A stretch of 64,000 nucleotides of DNA from JBAZOO01 sp041648735 (GCA_041648735.1 JBAZOO010000019.1:1-64000); one strand, 5' to 3'; numbered from the stretch's first letter, positions 36,266 through 44,907 are shown. Made by a program: numbers and translations. Notes: generated from the sequence alone by a model not told the origin.

Positions 36266-37090
36266 GTGAAGCCAGCCCCCGTCCCGGTCTCCGGATTCAT
36301 GCTCACCTGCAACAACCGCCGCACGGTCGAAAGGGCGCTGGCCAGCATGGCGTGGGCGGACGACCTGGTCGTGGTTGATTCCGGCAGCACGGATGGCACC
36401 ATTGAGGCGGCCCGGCGCGCCGGGGCCCGCATCCTCCACCGCGATTGGACCAATTTCCGCGAACAATACCAGTTCGCCCTCGACCAGTGCCGGCGCGACT
36501 GGTGCTTCTTCCTCGACGCCGACGAGGAGCTGGCCCCCGGGCTGGCCGCCGAAATGCGCCAGGCCCTGGCCGAAAACGCCGACCGCCCCGCCGCGGAGCA
36601 ACTCCGCGCCTGGCACATCCACCGCCAGACCTGGTTCCTCGGCCGCTGGATCCGCCACGGCGCCTGGACGCCCGCCTCGGACCGCGAAATCCGCCTCTGC
36701 GACCGCCGCCACGCCCGCTTCCTCGGCGGACTCCACGCCTGCCTCCGCACCGAGGGCCGCACCGCCACCCTCCGCGGCCTCGTCAACCATTATTCCTTCG
36801 CGGACCTCTCCGCCCTGATCCAGAAGATGGACCTCTACACCAGCACCGACGCCCGCGACGCCCAGGCCGCCGGCCGCCGCTTCTCCCTCCCCAAGCTCAT
36901 CCTCGGCCCGCCGGCACGCTTCCTCCGCGACTATCTCCTGAAAGCCGGGTTCCGCGACGGCCTCCCGGGGCTCGCCATCGCCGTCCAGGCCGCCTTCCAC
37001 GTCTTCCTCAAGCACGCCAAGCTCTGGGAACTGGAACTGGCCGGAACCATTCACCACCACCCGCCACCCCCACCACCAGCAGGAGACTGA
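36266..37090 (+). CDS. Family 2 glycosyltransferase, KdtX/WaaE-like
   Basis: A 274-aa cytoplasmic glycosyltransferase: GFMLTCNNRRTVERAL at the start, nucleotide-sugar motif DSGSTDGT (38-45) and metal-binding DADEE (84-88), then the FREQYQFAL and DREIRLC segments typical of LPS-core GT2 enzymes. The donor and acceptor are unknown; LPS or other surface glycan is the likely target. The C-terminus is an unusual His/Pro run (HHHPPPPPP). The cupin ATG follows 2 bases after its stop. Confidence 0.88.
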   Translation: MKPAPVPVSGFMLTCNNRRTVERALASMAWADDLVVVDSGSTDGTIEAARRAGARILHRDWTNFREQYQFALDQCRRDWCFFLDADEELAPGLAAEMRQALAENADRPAAEQLRAWHIHRQTWFLGRWIRHGAWTPASDREIRLCDRRHARFLGGLHACLRTEGRTATLRGLVNHYSFADLSALIQKMDLYTSTDARDAQAAGRRFSLPKLILGPPARFLRDYLLKAGFRDGLPGLAIAVQAAFHVFLKHAKLWELELAGTIHHHPPPPPPAGD

Positions 37091-37092
37091 GC

Positions 37093-37443
37093 ATGATCCG
37101 GCACCAAGGCGAATTCAAGACGGAACTCCGGGAACGGATGCGCGGCGGCAGCGGCTCCGTGACCATCGAGCATTTCTGGGAGCCCGGCACCGAACTGAAG
37201 GCGAAGACCCGCCTCTGCGCCCGCCTGACCCTGCCGCCGGGGGCCAGCATTGGCTTCCACGAGCACAAGGCCGAAGAGGAAGTCTACGTCATCCTCCGCG
37301 GCGAAGGCGCGGTGGAGGAGAACGGCCAGGCGCTCCCGGTGAAGGCCGGCGACAGCGTGCTCACCGGCAACGGCGCCGGCCACGCCATCGCCAACACCGG
37401 CGCCGGGCCGCTGGAAATCCTCGCCTTCATCGCCCAGTACTGA
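37093..37443 (+). CDS. Small cupin-domain protein
   Basis: A single-domain cupin of 116 aa: motif 1 GFHEHKAEEEVYVILRGEG with the metal-type His/His/Glu, and motif 2 GAGHAIANTG with the final His. Probably a metal-binding sugar-related or storage protein; the ligand is unknown. AGGAG (37081-37085) inside the end of the glycosyltransferase gene is its ribosome-binding site, so the two are one operon. Confidence 0.88.
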   Translation: MIRHQGEFKTELRERMRGGSGSVTIEHFWEPGTELKAKTRLCARLTLPPGASIGFHEHKAEEEVYVILRGEGAVEENGQALPVKAGDSVLTGNGAGHAIANTGAGPLEILAFIAQY

Positions 37444-37493
37444 CCCTCCCTCCTGAGGGGCTGGCAATTTCCCGTGCCCGCCGCGGGCTCCGT

Positions 37494-37756
37494 GCGAACC
37501 GCTGCCCCCCTCTCCGTGGGCTCCGTGCCCTCCGTGCGAACCGCTGCCCCCCTCTCCGTGGGCTCCGTGCCCTCCGTGCGAACCGCTGCCCCCTCTCCGT
37601 GGGCTCCGTGCCCTCCGTGCGAACCGCTGCCCCCCTCTCCGTGGGCTCCGTGCCCTCCGTGCGAACCGCTGCCCCCCTCTCCGTGGGCTCCGTGCCCTCC
37701 GTGCGAACCTCTGCCCCACTCTCCGTGGGCTCCGTGCCCTCCGGGCGAACCGCTCC
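37494..37756. repeat. 42-bp tandem repeat array, six units
   Basis: Units begin GCGAACCGCTGCCCCCC at 37494, 37536, 37578, 37619, 37661 and 37703, with a partial seventh at 37745. The third unit lacks one C (41 bp), which shifts the frame. Because 42 is divisible by three, frames are open on both strands and give 14-residue repeats; these lack ribosome-binding sites and family matches, so I do not call them genes. The phrase TCCGTGGGCTCCGTG links it to the repeats at 32.5 kb. Confidence 0.9.
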
Positions 37757-37840
37757 GCGCTCGAAACTCGCGGACGGAATCGTTCCCCTTTTTTTGCGCT
37801 GGCCACTTGCGCGGCGGTGGAATGCCGGCTATGTTATCTG

Positions 37841-37846
37841 CATAAT
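37841..37846 (+). promoter_or_regulatory. Candidate -10 element for the sulfate assimilation genes
   Basis: CATAAT in a short AT-rich island (37831-37862), 37 bases before the DUF2061 start. The matching -35 (TGGAAT, 37818-37823) is weak. Confidence 0.35.
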
Positions 37847-37882
37847 ATCAATCTTTTTAGTGATGTTACCGGAGGCGCAACC

Positions 37883-38188
37883 ATGGAACTGAATCCCACC
37901 ACCACCGCGACCGCGGCCAACCCGAAGCCACCGCCAGCCGCCGCCACCCCCGCCTATGCCGGCGAGAAAAGCTGGCGCAGCCTCGCCAAGTCCCTCTCCT
38001 ACCGCACCACCGGCACCGGCTACACCGTCGCCCTCGCCTACCTCTTCACCGGCCACGCCGGCCAGGCGGTCTCCATCGGCGCCGTCGAGTTCTGCACCAA
38101 GACCATCCTCTACTACCTCCACGAACGCGCTTGGGAGCGCATCCACCTGGGGCGCGTCCGGGCCCCAGCCGCCGACTACCAGATCTGA
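37883..38188 (+). CDS. DUF2061 membrane protein
   Basis: A 101-aa protein: Pro/Ala/Thr-rich N-terminal 30 residues, then the DUF2061 core SLAKSLSYRTTGTGYTVALA and CTKTILYYLHERAWERI with two membrane segments. DUF2061 genes are frequently found with cysteine/sulfate assimilation genes, as here (38 bases before cysH); a role in sulfate uptake or coupling is inferred from that. GGAGG at 37871-37875 supports the start. Confidence 0.85.
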   Translation: MELNPTTTATAANPKPPPAAATPAYAGEKSWRSLAKSLSYRTTGTGYTVALAYLFTGHAGQAVSIGAVEFCTKTILYYLHERAWERIHLGRVRAPAADYQI

Positions 38189-38225
38189 CCCCAGAACGTG
38201 AAGCCTCACAAAAGGAACCACCGCC

Positions 38226-38948
38226 ATGACCCCACCCACCCCCGCCCAACTGGAAGCTTGGCGCCGCGAACTCGCCGGTGCCACCCCCGAAACCATCCTG
38301 CGCTGGGCCGCCGCGGCCTTCCCCGGCCGGGTCGCCTTTGCCAGCTCCCTCGGCGCCGAAGACCAGGCGCTCACCGCCCTGGTCGCGGAGCACGTCCGCA
38401 ACCAGGTTCAGATCTTCACCCTCGACACCGGCCGGCTCTTCCCGGAAGCCTATGACCTCATCGCCAGGACCGAGTTCAAGTACCGCCTCCGGATCAGGCT
38501 CGCCTTCCCCGACGCCGCCGAAGTCGAGGAACTGGTCCGGCAACACGGGGTGAACCTCTTCCGGGAAAGCGTCGAACTCCGCAAGAAATGCTGCGAAGTC
38601 CGCAAACTCCGACCGCTGCGGCGGATGCTTGCCGGGCTGGATGCCTGGATTTGCGGACTCCGCAAAGGCCAGGGCGCCACCCGCGGCGACGTGGCGGCCG
38701 TGGAATGGGACGCCGCCAACGGCCTGGTCAAGGTCAACCCGCTTGCCGGCTGGAGCGAGGGCCAGCTCTGGGCGTACATCCGGGAGCACAAAGTGCCCTA
38801 CAACCCCCTCCACGACCAGGGCTTCCCCAGCATCGGCTGCGCCTGCTGCACCCGCGCCGTCCAGCCCGGCGAGGAGATCCGCGCCGGCCGCTGGTGGTGG
38901 GAACAGCCGGAGCACAAGGAATGCGGCCTGCACCAACGCCGGCGCTGA
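38226..38948 (+). CDS. cysH: Adenylylsulfate (APS) reductase, assimilatory
   Basis: Reduces APS to sulfite. The 240-aa protein has SSLGAEDQAL (40-49) of the PP-loop fold, LDTGRLFPE, a CC pair (122-123) and CACC (Cys205, Cys208) that together supply the four 4Fe-4S ligands of APS-specific enzymes, and the catalytic Cys233 in KECGLH. E. coli PAPS reductase lacks the CC/CxxC set, so APS is the expected substrate, consistent with the degenerate APS kinase domain downstream. A 17-base palindrome occurs in the middle of the gene. Confidence 0.94.
   Translation: MTPPTPAQLEAWRRELAGATPETILRWAAAAFPGRVAFASSLGAEDQALTALVAEHVRNQVQIFTLDTGRLFPEAYDLIARTEFKYRLRIRLAFPDAAEVEELVRQHGVNLFRESVELRKKCCEVRKLRPLRRMLAGLDAWICGLRKGQGATRGDVAAVEWDAANGLVKVNPLAGWSEGQLWAYIREHKVPYNPLHDQGFPSIGCACCTRAVQPGEEIRAGRWWWEQPEHKECGLHQRRR
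38650..38666. repeat. Longest copy of the dispersed palindrome, in cysH
   Basis: TTTGCGGACTCCGCAAA has perfect 8-base arms around the central base. It encodes ICGLRK at a position where the family has no conserved motif. A near-copy (TGCGAAGTCCGCA) lies 57 bases upstream. Confidence 0.8.
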
Positions 38949-39007
38949 AGGGAAAACGGTTTTGGCCGGACTGGCCGGACATTTTGGAACAGACAAGGAG
39001 TTGCCCC

Positions 39008-39889
39008 ATGGATCATTTAGACAAGCTCGAAGCCCACGGCGTCCACATCCTGCGCGAGGCCTACCGCGAGTTCAAGAGCCTCGCCATGCTCTGGTCGATC
39101 GGCAAGGACAGCACGGTGCTGCTCTGGCTGGCGCGCAAGGCGTTCTTCGGCCACGTGCCATTCCCGCTGGTGCATATCGACACCGCCTTCAAGATCCCGG
39201 AGATGATCGCCTACCGCGACAACCTGGCGCGCGAACTCCGCCTCAACATGGTGGTCGGCCAGAACGTGGCGGCGATCCAGGCGAAGCAGACCTATCCCGA
39301 CGGCGCCATCAGCCGCCTGGCCTGCTGCAAGTCGTTGAAGAGCGAGGCGCTGAAGCGCACCCTCTCCGGCGAATGGCCGCGCCTGCGCCTGGACCACGGC
39401 AGCGGCCAGTATGTGGCCGACACGAACCGGGAGCCGTACACCGGCGTCATCGTCGGCGTCCGCGCCGACGAGGAGGGCAGCCGCTCCAAGGAACGCACCT
39501 TCTCGCCGCGCGACAAGGAAAGCGACTGGGACGTGGCCAACCAGCCGCCGGAGCTGTGGAACTACTACAAGACCGACTTCGCCCCCGGCACCCACATCCG
39601 CATCCATCCGTTGCTGGACTGGACCGAACTCAACATCTGGGAATACATCGAGCGGGAGAAGATCCCGATCACCCGCCTCTATTTCGACCGTGGCGACGGC
39701 CGGCGCTACCGCTCCCTCGGCTGCCATCCCTGCACCCAGCCGGTCGAATCCACCGCCAAGAACGTCGCCGAGATCATCGCCGAGCTGCGGGCCGGCAAGT
39801 TCGCGAACATCGCCGAACGCGCCGGCCGCGCCCAGGACAAGGAGGACGGCGGCGGCCTCGAAACCCTCCGCCGCGAAGGGTACATGTGA
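39008..39889 (+). CDS. cysD: Sulfate adenylyltransferase subunit 2
   Basis: Catalytic subunit of ATP sulfurylase, making APS from sulfate and ATP. The 293-aa protein begins LDKLEAHGVHILREAYREFK, has the PP-loop SIGKDST, FPLVHIDTAFKIPEM, and the C-terminal CHPCTQPV and RAGRAQDKE. AAGGAG (38995-39000) precedes the ATG. The GTPase partner cysN follows after a short repetitive spacer. Confidence 0.96.
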   Translation: MDHLDKLEAHGVHILREAYREFKSLAMLWSIGKDSTVLLWLARKAFFGHVPFPLVHIDTAFKIPEMIAYRDNLARELRLNMVVGQNVAAIQAKQTYPDGAISRLACCKSLKSEALKRTLSGEWPRLRLDHGSGQYVADTNREPYTGVIVGVRADEEGSRSKERTFSPRDKESDWDVANQPPELWNYYKTDFAPGTHIRIHPLLDWTELNIWEYIEREKIPITRLYFDRGDGRRYRSLGCHPCTQPVESTAKNVAEIIAELRAGKFANIAERAGRAQDKEDGGGLETLRREGYM

Positions 39890-39932
39890 GCAGGCGGGCG
39901 GCGCGGGCGGCCCCGCGGTGGGCGGCCGCGCC

Positions 39933-40001
39933 ATGAGTCCGATCAGTCCCATGAGTCCGATGAGTCCGATCAGTCCGATGAGTCCAAAGGTGACCTTATG
40001 A
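39933..40001 (+). repeat. 9-bp tandem repeat forming a possible leader ORF before cysN
   Basis: Six units of the type ATGAGTCCG / ATCAGTCCG occupy 39933-39986. Read in frame they give MSPISPMSPMSPISPMSP, then KVTL and a TGA at 39999-40001 that overlaps the cysN ATG (ATGA). It is either a simple-sequence spacer or a 22-codon upstream ORF coupled to cysN. No clear ribosome-binding site is seen. Confidence 0.5.
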
Positions 40002-41851
40002 CCACTGCCATCCCCCCCAGCCCCAACCCCGCGGCGGCGGCCGCCGCGCCGCTCAGCCTGGTCGTGGCCGGCCATGTTGACCATGGCAAGAGCACAATCA
40101 TCGGCCGGCTCCTGGCCGAGACCAACGCCCTGCCCGAAGGCAAGCTCGAACAGGTCAGGGCCCAGTGCGCCCGCAACGCCCGGCCGTTCGAGTACGCCTT
40201 CCTGCTCGACGCGCTCAAGGACGAGCAGGCCCAGGGCATCACCATCGACAGCGCCCGCTGCTTCTTCAAGACCGCGAAGCGCCGCTACATCCTCATTGAC
40301 GCCCCGGGGCACGTCGAGTTCCTGCGCAACTGGATCACCGGCGCCGCCCGCGCCGAGGCCGCGCTGCTGGTCATTGACGCGCAGGAGGGCATCCGCGAGA
40401 ACTCGAAGCGCCACGGCTACATGCTCTCGATGCTCGGCGTCCGCCAGATCTCGGTGCTGGTCAACAAGATGGATTTGGTGGGCTGGAGCCGCGAACGCTT
40501 CGACGGAATCGTCGCCGAATACTCGGCCTTCCTCAACCACCTCGGGCTGAAGCCGGTGAGCTTCATCCCGGTCAGCGGCCGGGACGGGGACAACGTCGCC
40601 AACCGCTCCTCCCTGGCCCCCTGGCATGACGGCCCGACCGTGCTTGAACAGATCGACGCCTTCCCGTCGCGGCCACCCCTGACCGCCGCCCCCTTCCGCC
40701 TGCCGGTCCAGGACATCTACAAGTTCACCGCGGCGGGGGACAGCCGCCGGATCGTCGCCGGCACCGTCGCCGCCGGCCGGATCCAGGCCGGCGACGAGGT
40801 CGTCTTCCTCCCCTCGGGCAAGCGCACGGCCATCGCCACGGTCGAGCGCTTCAACGCCCCGCCCCACCCCGCGGCCGAAGCCGGCGAGGCGGTCGGCTTC
40901 ACCTTGCAGACGCAGATCTATGTGCGCCCCGGCGAACTCATGGTCCGGGCCGGCGAGCCCGCGCCGCAGACCGGCAGCCGCCTGCGGGTCAACCTCTTCT
41001 GGCTCGGGCGCGACCCGTTCATCATGGGGCGCGACTACAAGCTCAAGCTCGGGGCGCGGCAGTCGCCGGTGCGGCTGGCGCAGGTGCTGAACGTGCTCGA
41101 CGCGGCGGACTTCGCCTCCGGCGCCGGCGCCCGGCAGCAGGTCGAGCGCCACGAGGTCGCCGAAGTCGTGCTGGAGACGCCCAAGCCGGTCGCCTTCGAC
41201 CTGGCGCGCGAGCTGGAGCCGACCGGGCGGCTGGTGATCGTTGACCGCTACGACATCGCCGGCGCCGGCGTCGTCCTCGAAAACGCCAGCGGCAGCGGCG
41301 AATCCGTCCTGGAGACGCATGTCCGCGAACGGGAGCTGGCCTGGCAATACAGCGACCTCACCCCTGCCGAACGGGCCGCCGGCCATGGGCACAAGGCCAA
41401 ATTCGTGGTGCTCACCGGCGGCGACGACGCCCGCCGCGACGCCCTCGCCCGCGCCCTGGAGCGGAAGCTCTTTGGCCGCGGCCACCAGGCCTATTTCCTG
41501 GGCGTGCGCAGCCTCCTGGCCGGCCTCGACTCCGACCTGCAAAGCGCCGGCGGCGGCGACAGCGCCGGGCGCGAAACGCACCTCAGCCGCCTCGGCGAAC
41601 TCGCCCGCATCTTCACCGACGCCGGGCTGATCTTCATCACCTCGCTGCCGGAGGCCGACGAGTACGACCTGCGCACCCTGGAGCGGCTCAACCACCCCAA
41701 CGAGATCCTGGTCGTCCACCTCGGCGCCGGCGGTCCGGCCGGCTACCCGGCCGCCGTCCGGCTGGCGCCCACGTTGGCGGTGGCCGGCCAAGTGGCGGCC
41801 ATCACCGACCTGCTGCAAAGCCAGGAGATCCTGCCGGAATACAGCCTCTGA
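39998..41851 (+). CDS. cysN: Sulfate adenylyltransferase GTPase fused to degenerate APS-kinase domain
   Basis: A 617-aa protein. Residues 20 to about 440 are the CysN GTPase that powers CysD: GHVDHGKST (G1, 25-33), DAPGH (G3), NKMD (G4), then two beta-barrel domains. Residues about 445-617 align with the CysC APS-kinase domain of CysNC fusions, but the P-loop position (about 467-480) reads VVLTGGDDARRDALA and lacks the GxxxxGK motif. The kinase half is therefore probably inactive or regulatory, which fits an APS rather than PAPS reductase. The stop is close to the convergent engB stop. Confidence 0.93.
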   Translation: MTTAIPPSPNPAAAAAAPLSLVVAGHVDHGKSTIIGRLLAETNALPEGKLEQVRAQCARNARPFEYAFLLDALKDEQAQGITIDSARCFFKTAKRRYILIDAPGHVEFLRNWITGAARAEAALLVIDAQEGIRENSKRHGYMLSMLGVRQISVLVNKMDLVGWSRERFDGIVAEYSAFLNHLGLKPVSFIPVSGRDGDNVANRSSLAPWHDGPTVLEQIDAFPSRPPLTAAPFRLPVQDIYKFTAAGDSRRIVAGTVAAGRIQAGDEVVFLPSGKRTAIATVERFNAPPHPAAEAGEAVGFTLQTQIYVRPGELMVRAGEPAPQTGSRLRVNLFWLGRDPFIMGRDYKLKLGARQSPVRLAQVLNVLDAADFASGAGARQQVERHEVAEVVLETPKPVAFDLARELEPTGRLVIVDRYDIAGAGVVLENASGSGESVLETHVRERELAWQYSDLTPAERAAGHGHKAKFVVLTGGDDARRDALARALERKLFGRGHQAYFLGVRSLLAGLDSDLQSAGGGDSAGRETHLSRLGELARIFTDAGLIFITSLPEADEYDLRTLERLNHPNEILVVHLGAGGPAGYPAAVRLAPTLAVAGQVAAITDLLQSQEILPEYSL

Positions 41852-41853
41852 AC

Positions 41854-42498
41854 TCAGCCCGATCCGCCCGCCAGACCCAGCCAGCCGGCCAGGAGCGCCT
41901 CCGCCTCCGCGACCCCCTGGCCGGTGGTGGCGGAGAAGAGCTGGGCCGTGCAGCCGGGAAGATCCTTCAGTGCGGCGCGGACGGCGGCCAGGGCGGCGGC
42001 GGCCTCGCCGCGCTTGAGCTTGTCCGCCTTGGTGAGGAGGAGGTGGACGGGGCGCCCGGGGCTGGGCTGGAACCAGGCGAGCAGGTCGCGGTCCAGCCCG
42101 GTGAGGGGATGGCGCGCGTCCATGACCACGACCAGGCCGCGGAGGCAGGGCCGCCGCCGGAGATACCCCTCGATGAGCCGGCCCCATTGCCGGCGCAGTT
42201 CCAGCGGCACGCGGGCAAAGCCGTAGCCGGGGAGGTCGACCAGGTAGTGGCCGGCGGCGCCGAGCCGGAAGAAGTTGAGCGCCTGGGTGCGGCCGGGCTC
42301 CTTGCTGACGCGGGCCAGGGCGTGGCGGCGGGCCAGGGCGTTGATGGCGCTGGACTTGCCGGCGTTGGAACGCCCCGCAAAAGCGATTTCGGCGGTGGCG
42401 GCCGGCAGGGCCGCCAAGTCGTAGGCCGAGGTGGCGAACTCCAGTTGGAGGTCGTGGAACAGGCCGGAGTCGGCGGGCTTTTCAGCTTGGGATGGCAT
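41854..42498 (-). CDS. engB: Ribosome biogenesis GTPase YsxC/EngB
   Basis: GTPase needed for large-subunit maturation. The 214-aa protein has GRSNAGKSS (42-50), the switch region GRTQALNFF, DLPGYGFA, and TKAD. Length is typical. Start 42498 is the ATG giving a short N-terminal extension; the frame extends further upstream without family similarity. No ribosomal genes are adjacent. Confidence 0.95.
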   Translation of the reverse strand: MPSQAEKPADSGLFHDLQLEFATSAYDLAALPAATAEIAFAGRSNAGKSSAINALARRHALARVSKEPGRTQALNFFRLGAAGHYLVDLPGYGFARVPLELRRQWGRLIEGYLRRRPCLRGLVVVMDARHPLTGLDRDLLAWFQPSPGRPVHLLLTKADKLKRGEAAAALAAVRAALKDLPGCTAQLFSATTGQGVAEAEALLAGWLGLAGGSG

Positions 42499-42550
42499 CA
42501 GTGGGCTTCCGGTTTGGGGCGGCGGCGCCGCCGGCCATGGGTGGGGCCAG

Positions 42551-43321
42551 TCAGGTGGGGGCCTCGGGCGGCGGGGGGGGGGGCGCCATCTCCTGGCGAT
42601 GCCGGCGCATGGCCTCTTGATGCGCCTGGTCGCCCGCCGCGCCGGCGGGGCGCTGGTCCAGCTCGGGAAGCCGGTCCACCAGCGCGTAGAGGATGAGGGT
42701 GGCGCCCGCCTGGATCTGGTGGTCGCCATGCGGCGCGCCGAGATAGTCGCCGTTCCCGCGGGCGATCCCCAGCACCAGCACCCCTTCGGCGGTCAACGCG
42801 GCCTCGCGCAGGCTCTTCTCCGCCAGCCAGTCGCCCGCCTCCACCTTCAGCTCCGAAACGGCATACCCCTTCTGCAACTGGAGGATGGCCACATAATCCT
42901 TGACCTCCAGCCGGGTCCAGCGGCGCAGCCCCGAGAGGATCAGGCGGTTCAGCCGCCCTTCCACCCAGGGGCTCGCGGCCAGGCCCCAGAGCGCCAGGAG
43001 CCCCGCCGCCAGCAGCGCCAGGTTCCACCACCACCGCTCGGTGCTGGCCGTCTTGAGCACGGAGGCGACGATCGTGGCCACCACCGTGGCCACGCCGAGG
43101 TTGCCCAACAGCATGAGCAGCATGACGATGCGGCGGCGCACGGGATGGTTCACGATCGCTTCCGACTCGCTGGTGGTGAACCCCACCCCGGAATAGGCGG
43201 AGCGCGCCTGGAAGCGGGCCATTTCCTGGGAAATCCCGGTCAGCATCAGGGCCGCGGCGGCGATGCGGGTCACCAGCAAGGAGAGCGTCACGACGATGAG
43301 CAGGGAGAAAATGGCGATCAT
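42551..43321 (-). CDS. Membrane protein with cytoplasmic TrkA-C domain
   Basis: A 256-aa protein: three membrane segments (about 3-25, 65-88, 97-115), then a linker and a RCK-C/TrkA-C domain (about 155-225; LRRWTRLEVKDYVAILQL, LVLGIARGNGDYLGAPHGD). TrkA-C domains bind small ligands and gate transporters; here it may regulate a channel or act alone. The C-terminus is Pro-rich. Its ATG overlaps the stop of tsaC (ATGA). Confidence 0.82.
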   Translation of the reverse strand: MIAIFSLLIVVTLSLLVTRIAAAALMLTGISQEMARFQARSAYSGVGFTTSESEAIVNHPVRRRIVMLLMLLGNLGVATVVATIVASVLKTASTERWWWNLALLAAGLLALWGLAASPWVEGRLNRLILSGLRRWTRLEVKDYVAILQLQKGYAVSELKVEAGDWLAEKSLREAALTAEGVLVLGIARGNGDYLGAPHGDHQIQAGATLILYALVDRLPELDQRPAGAAGDQAHQEAMRRHRQEMAPPPPPPEAPT

Positions 43322-43935
43322 GCTTCACCTCCCGGGGCCTCGGCCAGGGCCGCCGCCAGCTCGGCTTCCGTCACCGGTCCGGGGCGCAAAATCCGGAGCC
43401 CCCCCTCCAGCAAGGAGGCGACGGTGGAGGGCTGGGCGTCCTGGACCGGGCCGCCATCCACCAGCAAGTCCGGTTCGCCGGCCAGCCCCGCGACGGCGGC
43501 GGCCGCATCGCCGGCGGGCGGCTCGCCGGAACGGTTGGCGCTGGTGGCGGCCACCCCCCCGCCGAGTTCGCGCAGCAGCGCCCGCATGAAGGGGTGGCGC
43601 GGAATCCGCAGGCCGACGCTGCCGCCGTCCACCGCCCGGCAGACCAGGGTCAGGGGGCCGGGGAAGAAGCGTTCGGCCAGCCGCGCCAGCCGCGGGTCGG
43701 CGGCCACGCCGGCGGCCATGGCCACCGCCAGGTCCGCCGCCAGCATTTGCAGCGGCTTGTCCTCCGCCCGGTGCTTGAGTTCGTAGATCCGGCGGCGGCC
43801 GGCGGCGTTGCCCCAGGCCGTGGCCAGGCCGTAGACCGTTTCCGTGGGCAGCGCGACGACGCCGCCGGCGCGCAGCACCGCCGCCGCCCGCGCCACCGCC
43901 GCCGCCGGATCGTCCATCAATCGAACCGTTTCCAT
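43318..43935 (-). CDS. tsaC: Threonylcarbamoyl-AMP synthase
   Basis: Makes the threonylcarbamoyl-adenylate used for the t6A modification of ANN-decoding tRNAs. The 205-aa YrdC/Sua5 domain shows GGVVALPTETVYGLA, KHRAEDKPLQ, FFPGPLTLV and ATSANRSGEPP. The Sua5 C-terminal extension is absent, so TsaC is the closer name. The ATG at 43935 with AAGGGA upstream is preferred over a TTG six bases earlier. Confidence 0.94.
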   Translation of the reverse strand: METVRLMDDPAAAVARAAAVLRAGGVVALPTETVYGLATAWGNAAGRRRIYELKHRAEDKPLQMLAADLAVAMAAGVAADPRLARLAERFFPGPLTLVCRAVDGGSVGLRIPRHPFMRALLRELGGGVAATSANRSGEPPAGDAAAAVAGLAGEPDLLVDGGPVQDAQPSTVASLLEGGLRILRPGPVTEAELAAALAEAPGGEA

Positions 43936-43964
43936 GCCCAATTCCCTTTTGTTGAAAAAACGAC

Positions 43965-43970
43965 TATACT
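43965..43970 (+). promoter_or_regulatory. Candidate -10 element of nifU
   Basis: TATACT, 55 bases before the nifU start, in the divergent gap with tsaC. The -35 region is not convincing. Confidence 0.35.
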
Positions 43971-44025
43971 ATGAACGCCGCCGGCGCGGGGACAACCCGC
44001 CACCGGCCAGGAGAGCCTGAGCATC

Positions 44026-44907
44026 ATGTGGAACTACACGCAAACAGTGATGGATCATTTCATGAACCCGCGCAATGTCGGGGAAATCCCTGACGCCGAC
44101 GGGATCGGCGAAGTCGGCAACATCGTCTGCGGCGACGCCATGAAACTGTACATCAAGCTGGCGCCGGACGGCAAGACGATCGCCGACGTCAAGTTCCAGA
44201 CCTTCGGCTGCGCCAGCGCCATCGCCAGCGCCTCCGCCCTCACCGAGATGGTCAAGGGCAAGACCCTGGAAGAGGCCGCCAAGTTCACCAACCAGGACAT
44301 CGCCGACTTCCTCGGCGAGCTGCCCGAGGAGAAGATGCACTGCTCGGTGATGGGGATGGAGGCGCTCCAGGCGGCGCTGGCGAACATGCGCACGAAGAAC
44401 CCCGCCTTGGCCGCCCCGGACGTCGCCCAGTTCGACCCCGAGGGGCTCGACCGCATCGTCTGCCACTGCTTCGGCGTGAGCGAGCGCAAGATCCGCGAAG
44501 TGATCGAGCACAACAAGCTCACCAGCGTCGACCAGGTCACCCATTACTGCAAGGCCGGCGGCGGCTGCGGCGGCTGCCGCGACGAGATCGCGGGGATCAT
44601 CGCCAAGATCCGCGGCATCCCCACCCCGGCGCCGGCGGCGGAAGCGCCCGCCACCCCCCGGCCGCTCACCAACCTCCAGAAGATCAAGCTCGTCCAAGAG
44701 ACCTTCGAGAGGGCCATCCGCCCGGCGCTCCAGGCCGACGGCGGCGACGCGGAGCTGGTGGACATTGACGGCGACCGCGTCCTCGTCCGGCTCTGCGGCC
44801 GCTGCGCCGCCTGCCCCTCCGCCCACCAAACGCTGAAGCAATACATCGAAGCCAAGCTCCGGGAAAAGCTCGGCCCCGCCCTCAACGTCGAGGAAGTCCG
44901 CGACTGA
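44026..44907 (+). CDS. nifU: NifU-type modular Fe-S scaffold
   Basis: Scaffold for Fe-S cluster assembly, with all three NifU modules in 293 aa: IscU-like (Cys35, Cys62, Cys106), BFD-type 2Fe-2S (Cys146, Cys148, Cys181, Cys184) and C-terminal Nfu (Cys260, Cys263 in CGRCAACPS). The modular form is usual in diazotrophs and in anaerobes that use it as the general scaffold. No nifS or nitrogenase gene lies next to it, so a housekeeping role for the many Fe-S enzymes here is more likely than nitrogen fixation. Confidence 0.95.
   Translation: MWNYTQTVMDHFMNPRNVGEIPDADGIGEVGNIVCGDAMKLYIKLAPDGKTIADVKFQTFGCASAIASASALTEMVKGKTLEEAAKFTNQDIADFLGELPEEKMHCSVMGMEALQAALANMRTKNPALAAPDVAQFDPEGLDRIVCHCFGVSERKIREVIEHNKLTSVDQVTHYCKAGGGCGGCRDEIAGIIAKIRGIPTPAPAAEAPATPRPLTNLQKIKLVQETFERAIRPALQADGGDAELVDIDGDRVLVRLCGRCAACPSAHQTLKQYIEAKLREKLGPALNVEEVRD

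Noticed and set aside
37494..37756. CRISPR array
   Set aside because: The units are contiguous without unique spacers, and there are no cas genes.
37474..37892. Proteins with 14-residue repeats on both strands
   Set aside because: They exist only because the 42-bp unit is a multiple of three; there is no ribosome-binding site and one unit breaks the frame.
39017..41853. Minus-strand open frame of more than 1000 codons opposite cysD-cysN
   Set aside because: The opposite strand has clear cysD and cysN, and the frame is a GC-skewed shadow that merges with the true engB region.
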